A DNA stretch of 6,845 nucleotides, taken from NCBI GenBank assembly GCA_900767695.1, contig CAAGAC010000075.1:1-6845 (forward strand), read 5' to 3'. Shown here piece by piece: positions 1-6,121 of this stretch. The notes below the pieces were generated by a model. It saw only the letters and a program-made list of their open reading frames with translations, did no database searches and was not told the origin of the DNA. The position numbers were made by a program, and so were the translations under genes. This DNA is from an uncultured Succinivibrio sp. GTDB taxonomy: Bacteria > Pseudomonadota > Gammaproteobacteria > Enterobacterales > Succinivibrionaceae. Within the stretch, counting starts at the first letter, position 1; the number at the start of each line of letters is the position of its first letter.

Positions 1-108
1 ACAATCAGGCGGAGGAGCTACGGTCTGCCTGACGACGAGTACTTCTTTTTGAAGCTAATCGACATGTCGAACATGGGGATCAGGCTGGACCGATCCCACA
101 AGATTTAG
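1..108 (+). CDS. Transposase C-terminal fragment, probably ISL3-like (partial)
   Basis: The reading frame is open from the first base and ends at a TAG at 106-108, giving 35 residues. It contains IRRRSYGLPDDEYFFLKL, which resembles the end of ISL3-type DDE transposases, where a basic I-K-x-x-K-R segment is followed by a Tyr-Gly turn and a D/N-x-E-Y-F-x-L-K helix. The rest of the gene lies outside the window, so the catalytic residues cannot be checked and it is unknown whether the element is intact. It is the only coding sequence on the plus strand and converges on the sugar-acid operon. The family call rests on one short motif and could be wrong; transposase in general is more secure than ISL3. 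Confidence 0.55.
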   Translation, partial: TIRRRSYGLPDDEYFFLKLIDMSNMGIRLDRSHKI

Positions 109-117
109 GACAGACCC

Positions 118-145
118 AAAAAAATGCGTATTTACGCATTTTTTT
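118..145. terminator. Perfect palindrome, likely bidirectional terminator
   Basis: Two 13-base arms (118-130 and 133-145) are exact inverted complements separated by two bases: an A7 run, TGCGTA, then TACGCA and a T7 run. Read on either strand this gives a hairpin followed by a U-tract. It starts nine bases after the transposase stop, so it probably ends that transcript. It also backs up the operon terminator at 227-262 on the opposite strand. It might instead belong to the end of the mobile element. Confidence 0.75.
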
Positions 146-226
146 AACGCAACCTTCCAAAGGCCGATGAGGACAACGCGTGCCTTGCCCTGCTCCACAT
201 CTGCACTGCCCGCAGGATCCGCGCGC

Positions 227-262
227 AAAAAATCCCCGCCAGGCGCAGCCCAGCAGGGATTT
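227..262 (-). terminator. Rho-independent terminator of the dehydratase/TRAP/kduD operon
   Basis: On the minus strand AAATCCC (262-256) pairs with GGGATTT (236-230), and the stem continues inward to about 14 bp including three G-U pairs, closing on a five-base loop CTGCG. A run of six T follows (232-227). It lies about 20 bases after the kduD stop codon and marks the end of the operon. Confidence 0.88.
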
Positions 263-280
263 GGCTTCATGCAATAGCTT

Positions 281-1048
281 TTACTTGACGAGGTAGCCGC
301 CGTCGACCGGGATGATGGCGCCGCCGAGGTAGTCGGAAGCGTGCGATGCCAGGAAGATGCAGCAGCCCTTCATGTCGTCGCCAGTGCCCCAGCGGTGGGC
401 CGGGATGCGGTCGGTGATCTGCTGGTAGCGCGGGTTCGACTTGTCGAGCAGGGCCTCGTTCATGTCGGTGGCCATGTAGCCCGGGGCGATCGCGTTGACG
501 TTGACGCCGCGGGAGATCCAGTCGTTGGAGAGCTCCTTGGTAAGCTGGGTCACGCCGCCCTTTGCCGCCGTGTAGGCAGGGACGGTCTGGCCGCCGAACC
601 AGGAGACCATCGAGGCGATGTTGATGATCTTGCCATAGCCCTTCTTGAGCATGACGCGGCCAGCAAGCTGGTCGAGGAAGAACACGGAGTGGAGGTTGAC
701 GTTGATGACCTCGTCCCACTCGTTCTCCGGGAAAACCTCGGCGCTGTGGCGGCGCTGGATGCCGTGGGCGACCACGAGGATGTCGAGATCGTTGCCAAGC
801 TCCCTCATGCAGTCGTCGAAGCACTGGAAGACGTTCTTGCGCACCGAGAGATCGGCCTTGACGCCGTGGCACTTGAAGCCGCGGTCGCAGAACTTCTTGG
901 CGACGTCGAAGACCTTGTCGGAGGTGCCGACGATGCAGACCTCGGCGCCAGCCTCCATGAGGCCCTCGGCCATGCCGTAGCCAAGGCCGCGGGTGCCGCC
1001 GGTGACGATGGCTTTCTTGCCGGTGATGTCAAAAAGACTGTTTACCAT
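281..1048 (-). CDS. kduD: KduD-like short-chain dehydrogenase (2-dehydro-3-deoxy-D-gluconate 5-dehydrogenase family)
   Basis: This is a 255-residue classical SDR, close to the 253 residues of E. coli KduD. The family enzyme interconverts 2-keto-3-deoxygluconate and 3-deoxy-D-glycero-2,5-hexodiulosonate using NAD(H) in the cytoplasm. Visible features are the cofactor loop TGGTRGLG (16-23), catalytic Ser146, Tyr159 and Lys163 (YxxxK), the helix asparagines in NVN (116-118), and KduD-like blocks IINIAS, NVNAIAPGYMAT, DRIPAHRWG and a C-terminal VDGGYL. The usual NNAG motif reads VAHG (93-96). I chose the ATG at 1048, ten bases after GGAG; a TTG at 1054 would add two residues but sits only four bases from GGAG. 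It is the last gene of the operon, 60 bases after dctM. It could instead act on a uronate/aldonate pair such as fructuronate/mannonate, which suits the neighbouring dehydratase equally well. Confidence 0.82.
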   Translation of the reverse strand: MVNSLFDITGKKAIVTGGTRGLGYGMAEGLMEAGAEVCIVGTSDKVFDVAKKFCDRGFKCHGVKADLSVRKNVFQCFDDCMRELGNDLDILVVAHGIQRRHSAEVFPENEWDEVINVNLHSVFFLDQLAGRVMLKKGYGKIINIASMVSWFGGQTVPAYTAAKGGVTQLTKELSNDWISRGVNVNAIAPGYMATDMNEALLDKSNPRYQQITDRIPAHRWGTGDDMKGCCIFLASHASDYLGGAIIPVDGGYLVK

Positions 1049-1077
1049 TTTCAAATATCTCCATTAGAACCATGACT

Positions 1078-1098
1078 GGGCAGGCCGATTGCCTGCCC
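1078..1098. promoter_or_regulatory. Intergenic GC hairpin between dctM and kduD
   Basis: GGGCAGGC (1078-1085) and GCCTGCCC (1091-1098) are perfect 8-bp arms around a five-base loop. On the minus (operon) strand no T-run follows, so it is unlikely to be a full terminator there. It could protect the upstream mRNA or lower kduD expression relative to the transporter. On the plus strand four T follow, so it might stop antisense transcription. Confidence 0.55.
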
Positions 1099-1108
1099 TT
1101 TTAAATCG

Positions 1109-2389
1109 CTACACGAGGTTTGCCAGCGCGGTTGAGAACCAGGGCACGAAGGCGAAGAGCAGCGCGCAGAGGATCTCGACCACGACGAACGGGAGGACCT
1201 GCGCCGACACCTTCGCGACCGGCTGGTTCGAGATGCCGCAGGACACGAAGAGCGTGGTGCCGAAGGGCGGGGTCGCCTGGCCCATGGCGAGCAGGAACAC
1301 GAACACGAGGCCGAACTGCACCGGGTCGATGCCGAACTTCAAGGCGATCGGGGCGAGGATGGGGCCGAGGATCAGGTTGGTCGCGCCCACTTCGAGGAAC
1401 ATGCCGCAGATGACCAGCAGCACCACGATGATGAGCATGAAGGTCTGCGGGTTGGAGGCGACGGCCATGAAGGCCTCGGTCACGTACACCGGCACGCGGT
1501 AGTAGGTGAGCAGGTACCCGAAGATCTGCGCGGTCACCACGAGGAACATGATGTTCGCGGTGGTGATCGAGGACTGCTGGATGATCTGCCAGTAGCTCTT
1601 GCCGGTCAGCTCGCGGTAGATGCAGAAGCACACGAGGAAGCCGTAGACCACGGCGACGACCGCCGACTCGGTCGGGGTGAAGAGGCCCGAGTAGATGCCG
1701 CCGAGGATCACGACCGGCATCAGGAGCGCCCACACCGCGCTCCTGAAGGACTTCAGGAAGCGGATGAACGAGAAGCCGTTCTCGGTGGGGTAGTGCTCCT
1801 TCTTGGCCTTGATGTAGGCCCAGGCGCACAGCGCGATGCCGCAGATGATGCCCGGGATGATGCCGGCCATCAGGAGCTTGGCGACCGACACGCCGGTGAT
1901 GTTGCCGTAGATGACGAACACGGTCGAGGGCGGGATGACGATGCCCAGGGTGCCGCCAATGGCCTGCACTGCCGCCGAGTAGTCCTTGGGGTAGCCGCGC
2001 TTGGTCATCTCAGGGTACATGATGCCGCCGATGGCCGCGGTGGTCGCCACCGAGGAGCCGGAGATCGCCGCGAAGAAGGTACAGGCGACGATGGACACGA
2101 GCGAGATGCCGCCCGAGATCCACCCGACCAGGGTGTCGGCGAAGTTCACGAGGCGCCTGGAGAGGCCGCCCTTTGCCATGATGTCGCCTGCGAGGAAGAA
2201 CGCGGGGAGCGCCAGCATCGCGAAGTTGTTGCACCCGGCGAACATCTTCTGGGTGATGAGGGAGAGCGAGAGGTTGGGATCGACGGCGAGCGCCACCACC
2301 ACCGAGCCGCCCAGGGCCCAGGTGATCGGCATGCCGATGATCATCGTCACCGCGAGGGTGATGAGCATGAGGATTGCTGCAATATCCAT
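1109..2389 (-). CDS. dctM: TRAP transporter large permease subunit (DctM family)
   Basis: This 426-residue inner-membrane protein is the transport channel of a tripartite ATP-independent periplasmic (TRAP) system, which takes up organic acids with an ion gradient, usually Na+. It is hydrophobic throughout, in line with the roughly 12 helices of DctM. Family blocks are clear: LPAFFLAGDIMAKGG (61-75), FFAAISGSSVATTAAIGG (105-122), GGTLGIVIPPS (145-155), TPTESA (238-243) and GQATPPFGTTLF (370-381). The length is typical and no motif is broken. The ATG at 2389 lies three bases past the dctQ stop, and AAGGA inside the end of dctQ is its ribosome site, so the two are probably translationally coupled. 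The substrate cannot be read from this subunit; the operon suggests a sugar acid. Confidence 0.95.
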   Translation of the reverse strand: MDIAAILMLITLAVTMIIGMPITWALGGSVVVALAVDPNLSLSLITQKMFAGCNNFAMLALPAFFLAGDIMAKGGLSRRLVNFADTLVGWISGGISLVSIVACTFFAAISGSSVATTAAIGGIMYPEMTKRGYPKDYSAAVQAIGGTLGIVIPPSTVFVIYGNITGVSVAKLLMAGIIPGIICGIALCAWAYIKAKKEHYPTENGFSFIRFLKSFRSAVWALLMPVVILGGIYSGLFTPTESAVVAVVYGFLVCFCIYRELTGKSYWQIIQQSSITTANIMFLVVTAQIFGYLLTYYRVPVYVTEAFMAVASNPQTFMLIIVVLLVICGMFLEVGATNLILGPILAPIALKFGIDPVQFGLVFVFLLAMGQATPPFGTTLFVSCGISNQPVAKVSAQVLPFVVVEILCALLFAFVPWFSTALANLV

Positions 2390-2391
2390 GG

Positions 2392-2910
2392 TCAGTCGTC
2401 CTTGCTGACTTCGTCAGCGGGTGATTTGGGGGCTTCCACCGGCTTGGTGATGGAATCGTAGAGGTCGAAGAGCGCGGCGACGGCGGTCAGGAAGAACCCG
2501 ATGCCGAGGATCGCGTACATGACCTGCATCGAGATCCCCATCGCCGGGGAGGTCTGGAACTGGGAGACGTCGATCATGCCGAACGAGCTGTAGAAGAACA
2601 GCAAGGTGATCACGAGGATCACGGCGTTGCGGAAGATCGTCAGCGCCCTGAGCGCCGACGGGCCGAGCTTCTGGTCGATGATGTCGATGCGCACGAGCTG
2701 CTTGGAGGTCACCGCGAGGTTGACGCCCAGCAATGTCAGCGTGACGTAGAGGTAGCGCGAGAGCTCCTCGGACCAGGGGATCGAGTAGAACACCACGTAG
2801 CGGGTGGCGGTCTGGATGAAGATCACCGCCATCATCAGCACCATGCAGACGGAGATGATGTTGCGCGCCACGCACTGGATCTTCGTGAAAAGGCTTCTCA
2901 ATGCTTCCAT
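2392..2910 (-). CDS. dctQ: TRAP transporter small permease subunit (DctQ family)
   Basis: This 172-residue membrane protein with four hydrophobic segments (about 17-38, 50-68, 90-110 and 128-150) matches the DctQ topology. The family signature PWSEELSRYL (45-54) lies at the start of the second segment, followed by RIDII (74-78), the usual position of the H/R-x-D-hydrophobic block. DctQ forms a complex with DctM in the inner membrane and helps dock the binding protein. The C-terminal tail (about 155-172) is charged and probably cytoplasmic. The ATG at 2910 has GGAG six bases upstream and lies three bases past the dctP stop, so it is tightly packed in the operon. DctQ and DctM are separate genes here, not fused as in some TRAP systems. 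Confidence 0.93.
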   Translation of the reverse strand: MEALRSLFTKIQCVARNIISVCMVLMMAVIFIQTATRYVVFYSIPWSEELSRYLYVTLTLLGVNLAVTSKQLVRIDIIDQKLGPSALRALTIFRNAVILVITLLFFYSSFGMIDVSQFQTSPAMGISMQVMYAILGIGFFLTAVAALFDLYDSITKPVEAPKSPADEVSKDD

Positions 2911-2913
2911 GGC

Positions 2914-3903
2914 TCACTCCTTGTCCAGATCGGCGATGCGCTGGGCCATTTCCTTGAAACTGGCGCCGTACTTGTCGCGGACGGACTGCGTCCTCTCGAT
3001 GAAGGGCTTCTTGTCGGGGTAGGTGACCTTCATGCCGCGGCCTGCGAGGCTCATGACGGCCTCCTTGTCCATCTGGCGCGAGAGCTCGCGCTCGCTGACG
3101 CTGGCCCTGTCCATGCACTCGTTGAGGATCCTGCGGTCCTCGTCGGTCAGGCGGTTCCAGACCTTCTGCGAGAAGATCAGGAACACAGTCGAGTACACGT
3201 GCTCGGTCATCGCCATGTTCTTGTTGACCTCGATGACGTTGTTCTTGTCAATCACGGTCGCCGGGTTCTCCTGGCCGTCGATGGCGCCCTGCTGGAGGCC
3301 GGTGTAGGCGTCGGACCACGACATCGGCACCGGATCGGCGCCCAGGGCGGCCCAGAGATCCTGGTGGATCTTGTTCTCCATCACGCGGATGCGCAGTCCC
3401 TTGACGTCATCGGCGCTGTTGATGGGGCGCTTTGAGTTGGTGAGGTTGCGGAAGCCCGACTCCCAGATGGCGAAGCCATGCAGGCGCACGCGCTCGAGCT
3501 TATTGAGGTACTCCTTGCCGATGTCGCCCAGGAAGACCTTGTCGGCGTGCTCGGTTGAGTGGATGGTGTAGGGAAGGTCGAACACCGCGATGGTGGGCTC
3601 GAAGTTCACCATCACCGACTGGTTGACCACGGCGATGTCGAGATCGCCCATCTGGACGCTCTCGATGTTCTCGCGCTCGGAGCCGAGCTGGCCGTTGTGG
3701 AAGGTCTCGACCTGGAGCCTGCCGTTGCTCTTCTCCAGGACATCCTTGGCGAAGGCGTCCATAGACTTGCCGATGGCGCCGTCCTGCGCCGAGGCCTGCG
3801 CCATGCGCAGAATGACCTTTCCCCCGCTGTCGCCGCATCCGGTCAGCGCGGCGGCGGCTGCGACGGCGAAGGCCGCCGCCAACAGGGTTCTCTTCATTTT
3901 CAT
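2914..3903 (-). CDS. dctP: TRAP transporter substrate-binding protein, predicted lipoprotein (DctP family)
   Basis: This 329-residue extracytoplasmic binding protein captures the substrate and delivers it to DctQM. The N-terminus has a basic start (MKMKR), an Ala-rich hydrophobic stretch, and the lipobox LTGC with Cys23 as the likely lipidated residue, followed by Gly24. Family blocks follow: GQLGSERENIESVQMGDLD (71-89), GLRIRV (169-174) with Arg173 at the position that usually holds the substrate carboxylate, and LQQGAIDGQENP (203-214). These fit a DctP protein for a monocarboxylate such as a sugar acid. The ATG at 3903 has AGGAG five bases upstream. It lies 80 bases downstream of the dehydratase, and a short GC hairpin directly precedes its ribosome site. 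A soluble periplasmic form is more usual in Gram-negative TRAP systems, so the lipobox is a point of interest. The specific ligand is inferred from neighbours only. Confidence 0.94.
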   Translation of the reverse strand: MKMKRTLLAAAFAVAAAAALTGCGDSGGKVILRMAQASAQDGAIGKSMDAFAKDVLEKSNGRLQVETFHNGQLGSERENIESVQMGDLDIAVVNQSVMVNFEPTIAVFDLPYTIHSTEHADKVFLGDIGKEYLNKLERVRLHGFAIWESGFRNLTNSKRPINSADDVKGLRIRVMENKIHQDLWAALGADPVPMSWSDAYTGLQQGAIDGQENPATVIDKNNVIEVNKNMAMTEHVYSTVFLIFSQKVWNRLTDEDRRILNECMDRASVSERELSRQMDKEAVMSLAGRGMKVTYPDKKPFIERTQSVRDKYGASFKEMAQRIADLDKE

Positions 3904-3908
3904 GCGAT

Positions 3909-3929
3909 CTCCTGGCCGCTTGCGCGGCC
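3909..3929 (-). promoter_or_regulatory. GNRA-tetraloop hairpin next to the dctP ribosome binding site
   Basis: On the minus strand GGCCGC-GCAA-GCGGCC (3929-3914) forms a perfect 6-bp GC stem closed by a GCAA tetraloop of the stable GNRA class. The next bases, AGGAG (3913-3909), are the dctP Shine-Dalgarno. No T-run follows, so it is not a terminator. I infer that it could stabilise a processed 5' end of the transporter mRNA and so raise binding-protein levels, or modulate ribosome access. Confidence 0.5.
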
Positions 3930-3983
3930 CTGCTTGTTGAAAGTACTAGCCGCGGGATCTGCGCCCCGCTCAATAAATTCCGT

Positions 3984-5228
3984 TTAAGGGAGCACGAGGC
4001 TTCCGTCGCGCCCGCGGGTCATGGTCCAGGTGGTCACCTCGTCGGTGTTCGGGAACTTCTCCGCGGCCTTCTCGTCGATCTCGATGCCGAGGCCGGGCTT
4101 CTTGTTCGGATAGACGAAGCCGTCCTTGAACTCGGGCATGCCGTGGAAGACGTCGAGGAGCGCGCCCTTCTGGCTGCGCAGCTTCTGGATGACGAAGTTG
4201 GGCGGCTCGATGCCCGACCACTCCTGCACCCCGAAGTTCTCGGTGGCCATGTCCAGGTGGATGTTCGCGGCGTGGCCGACTGGCGAGAGGTCGCCCGGGC
4301 CGTGCCAGGCGGTACGCACGCCGAACTCCGAGCAGAAGAGCGCGAGCTTCCTGCACGGGGTGATGCCGCCAAGCTGAGGGACGTGCACCCTGATGAAGTC
4401 GATGAGATGGTTGACGACCAGCGGCCTTATGACCGACGCGTTGTTGAAAAGCTCGCCCTCGGCAATCGGGGTCACGGTGCGGGAGCGCAGCTCCTTGAAG
4501 CACTCGAGGTTTGAAAGCGGGAGCGGATCCTCCAGGAAGAACAGCCTGCAAGGCTCGAGGAGGCGGGCAAGCTCGGCAGCCTCGGAGGGCTGGATGCGCT
4601 CGTGCACGTCGTGAACGAGGTCGATGCCGAAGCCCACTTTTGCGCGGACCTTCTCAAAGAGGTCGACGGTCTTGATGATGTACTCGCGCGAGTCGAGGTA
4701 GATGCCATCGTGCGCGCCCTTTGCAGCGCCCTTGGGCGGGGTGAGCGAGAGGCCGCCGCCGTAGCCGCCGCACTGCACGCGCAGGTGGCGCAGGCCCTTC
4801 TCGCGATAATAGGCGATGCCGTCGCAGATCTCGTCGACCGAGGCTCCGTCCACGTGCCTGTAGACGGGCACTGCGGCGCGAACCGCGCCGCCTAAGAGGT
4901 CGTACACCGGCATCCCCGCCATCTTGCCCTTGATGTCCCACAGTGCGATGTCGACGCCCGAGATCGCGATGTTCTCCACCGCGCCGTCGCGCCAGTAGGA
5001 GTTGTTGTGCATCAGGTTCCACAGCTCGGTGATCTCCGAGACGTCGCGGCCAACGAGCAGGGGCTTCAGGTAGTCGAGCACGTAGGATGTGACGGAGCGC
5101 CAGCGGTAGGCGAAGGTGGCGTCGCCGTAGCCGTAGAGGCCGGGCTCTGAGGTGAGCACCTTGACGACCGTGAGGTTGATGCCCTCCGGCGCGGTGTTGA
5201 TCACCTGGATGTCAGTTATCTTGACCAT
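3984..5228 (-). CDS. manD: Enolase-superfamily sugar-acid dehydratase, ManD/RspA subgroup
   Basis: This 414-residue cytoplasmic enzyme of the mandelate racemase/enolase superfamily belongs to the subgroup that includes D-mannonate dehydratase and RspA; the reference reaction is D-mannonate to 2-keto-3-deoxygluconate plus water. The N-terminal capping domain (about 1-115) includes SYWRDGAV and ISGVDIALWDIKGK (90-103). The barrel carries the expected Mg2+ ligands Asp207 (HDVHE), Glu233 (FLEDP) and Glu259 (GELF), with His209, His309 (WHGPGDLSP) and Glu336 (GVQEW) at further active-site positions. Arg150 in RVQCG matches the conserved ManD arginine, but the tyrosine expected 12 residues later is Leu162, so the specificity may differ. 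The ATG at 5228 has AAGGAA seven bases upstream. It is the first gene of the operon, ahead of the TRAP genes. Gluconate dehydratase activity or a low-efficiency RspA-type role are alternatives. Confidence 0.88.
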   Translation of the reverse strand: MVKITDIQVINTAPEGINLTVVKVLTSEPGLYGYGDATFAYRWRSVTSYVLDYLKPLLVGRDVSEITELWNLMHNNSYWRDGAVENIAISGVDIALWDIKGKMAGMPVYDLLGGAVRAAVPVYRHVDGASVDEICDGIAYYREKGLRHLRVQCGGYGGGLSLTPPKGAAKGAHDGIYLDSREYIIKTVDLFEKVRAKVGFGIDLVHDVHERIQPSEAAELARLLEPCRLFFLEDPLPLSNLECFKELRSRTVTPIAEGELFNNASVIRPLVVNHLIDFIRVHVPQLGGITPCRKLALFCSEFGVRTAWHGPGDLSPVGHAANIHLDMATENFGVQEWSGIEPPNFVIQKLRSQKGALLDVFHGMPEFKDGFVYPNKKPGLGIEIDEKAAEKFPNTDEVTTWTMTRGRDGSLVLP

Positions 5229-5265
5229 GAGTGGTTTCCTTATGTATCAAACAGTTCGCAACTTG

Positions 5266-5287
5266 ACTTGTATGATGTCCTACAAGT
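5266..5287. promoter_or_regulatory. Inverted repeat upstream of the operon, candidate GntR/FCD operator
   Basis: ACTTGTA (5266-5272) and TACAAGT (5281-5287) are exact inverted complements with an eight-base spacer. The site lies 38-59 bases upstream of the dehydratase start, just downstream of the best -10-like sequence, where a bound repressor would block initiation. The left half extended through the spacer (5266-5279) matches the minus-strand sequence at 6157-6144 ahead of the regulator gene at 12 of 14 bases. Assignment to the neighbouring GntR protein is inference. Confidence 0.65.
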
Positions 5288-5315
5288 TAAATATTAACCA
5301 TTTGATTTATCTTAA
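5288..5315 (-). promoter_or_regulatory. Possible sigma-70 promoter of the operon
   Basis: The region between the gntR terminator and the dehydratase is AT-rich. On the minus strand TTAAGA (5315-5310) and TATTTA (5293-5288) are 16 bases apart; TAATAT (5296-5291) overlaps the second box. Both boxes are weak matches, so the exact position is uncertain, although a promoter must lie between the terminator at 5334 and the start codon at 5228 if the operon is transcribed on its own. Confidence 0.35.
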
Positions 5316-5333
5316 CTATTCACAATATGGAAT

Positions 5334-5369
5334 AAAAAATGTGACCGCGCTGAGGCAACGGTCACATTT
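5334..5369 (-). terminator. Rho-independent terminator after the GntR regulator
   Basis: On the minus strand AAATGTGACCG (5369-5359) and CGGTCACATTT (5347-5337) form a perfect 11-bp stem with an 11-base loop, and the T-run extends to 5334. It begins 24 bases after the regulator's stop codon and separates the regulator from the operon, even though both read in the same direction. Confidence 0.9.
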
Positions 5370-5393
5370 CGGAAAACCATTTGGCAAGTCGTT

Positions 5394-6089
5394 TTATTTG
5401 CCGCTAATTTCGTCGATGCCGTCCTGCAAGTGCTTTTTCATCAATGACTTGGCTCTTGCCGCATCGCCCTTGCTGATGGCATCCAGAAGCTTCTCGTGAT
5501 AGAAAAGGCCCATGTCGTAGCCGAAGGCCACGTTCATCTGGGTCGTGGTGCGCGGCGTGACGTTGAAGACCTCCTCGAGGGCGAAGGCCACAAGCTCGTT
5601 GCCGCAGGCCGACGCGATGAAGTTGTGGAACTCGATGTCGGCGGCGACAAAGGCGTCACGCCGGTTGACGCTGGCCTTCATCTGCTGGAGCGAGACGGCG
5701 AGGTTCTCCACGAGATGGGAGCGCTGGCCAGGCTCAAGCATCGCGCAGCGCATGGCGGCGTACGGCTCAATAAGCAGGCGGAACTGCAGCGCCTTGGAGA
5801 TGTCAACGTAGTCGCTGTGATGGAGCGTGCTCACGGAGCCAAAGCGCCTTGAGAGATCGTCGCTCATGAGGTAGCAGCCCCTGCCCTGCTCCGACCTCAG
5901 GATCCCCAGCGCGGAGAGGCGGCTTATGGCGCTCCTCACCGAGGAGCGGCTGACGCCCAGGCCTTCGGAGAGCTTGATCTCGGAGGGAATGAGGCACCCC
6001 ACCTTCCACTCGCGGCTTTCGATCTTGCCGCGCATGTAGTCCGTGATCTGATCGATGACGGAGGATTTTCTAATTGTTGTAGTCGGCAT
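5394..6089 (-). CDS. GntR-family transcriptional regulator with FCD domain (FadR subfamily)
   Basis: This 231-residue regulator has an N-terminal winged helix-turn-helix (about 8-74) with the GntR features IPSEIKLSEGLGVSRSSVRSA (34-54) and GILRSEQGRGCYL (62-74). An all-helical FCD effector domain follows (about 98-222). Asp151 and His155 (DxxxH) plus His198 and His220 fit the metal site common in FCD domains, which often bind carboxylic acids through the metal. I chose the ATG at 6089 because AAGGAG lies five bases upstream; a GTG at 6116 in frame has no comparable site. It lies directly upstream of the operon in the same direction and ends in its own terminator. The likely role is to control the dehydratase/TRAP/kduD operon, probably as a repressor relieved by a sugar acid. 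UxuR and ExuR belong to the same broad family, but I cannot assign it to either. Confidence 0.92.
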   Translation of the reverse strand: MPTTTIRKSSVIDQITDYMRGKIESREWKVGCLIPSEIKLSEGLGVSRSSVRSAISRLSALGILRSEQGRGCYLMSDDLSRRFGSVSTLHHSDYVDISKALQFRLLIEPYAAMRCAMLEPGQRSHLVENLAVSLQQMKASVNRRDAFVAADIEFHNFIASACGNELVAFALEEVFNVTPRTTTQMNVAFGYDMGLFYHEKLLDAISKGDAARAKSLMKKHLQDGIDEISGK

Positions 6090-6121
6090 AGCAGCTCCTT
6101 GAGGCCTGTCCAGCACTCTGT

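Noticed and set aside
55..274. Two short minus-strand frames covering the gap between the SDR and the transposase
   Set aside because: Both run through the operon terminator and the palindrome, neither has a recognisable motif, and neither is supported by a convincing ribosome site.
1049..1054. TTG start two codons upstream for the SDR
   Set aside because: GGAG lies only four bases before the TTG but ten before the ATG at 1048, and starting at the ATG gives a length near KduD.
341..1075. A 244-codon open frame on the plus strand
   Set aside because: It lies antisense to the whole SDR gene, its product is biased (rich in Val, Ala, Asp, Leu) with no recognisable domain, and GC-rich codon use of the real gene explains it. 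The same holds for the long plus-strand frame at 1793-2461 opposite dctM.
5303..5325. Possible CRP site (TTGTGAATAG on the minus strand) ahead of the operon
   Set aside because: Only one half-site resembles TGTGA; the expected TCACA half six bases later is absent.
6090..6116. GTG start nine codons upstream for the GntR regulator
   Set aside because: AAGGAG lies inside this extension, five bases before the ATG at 6089, which is clearly the better start.
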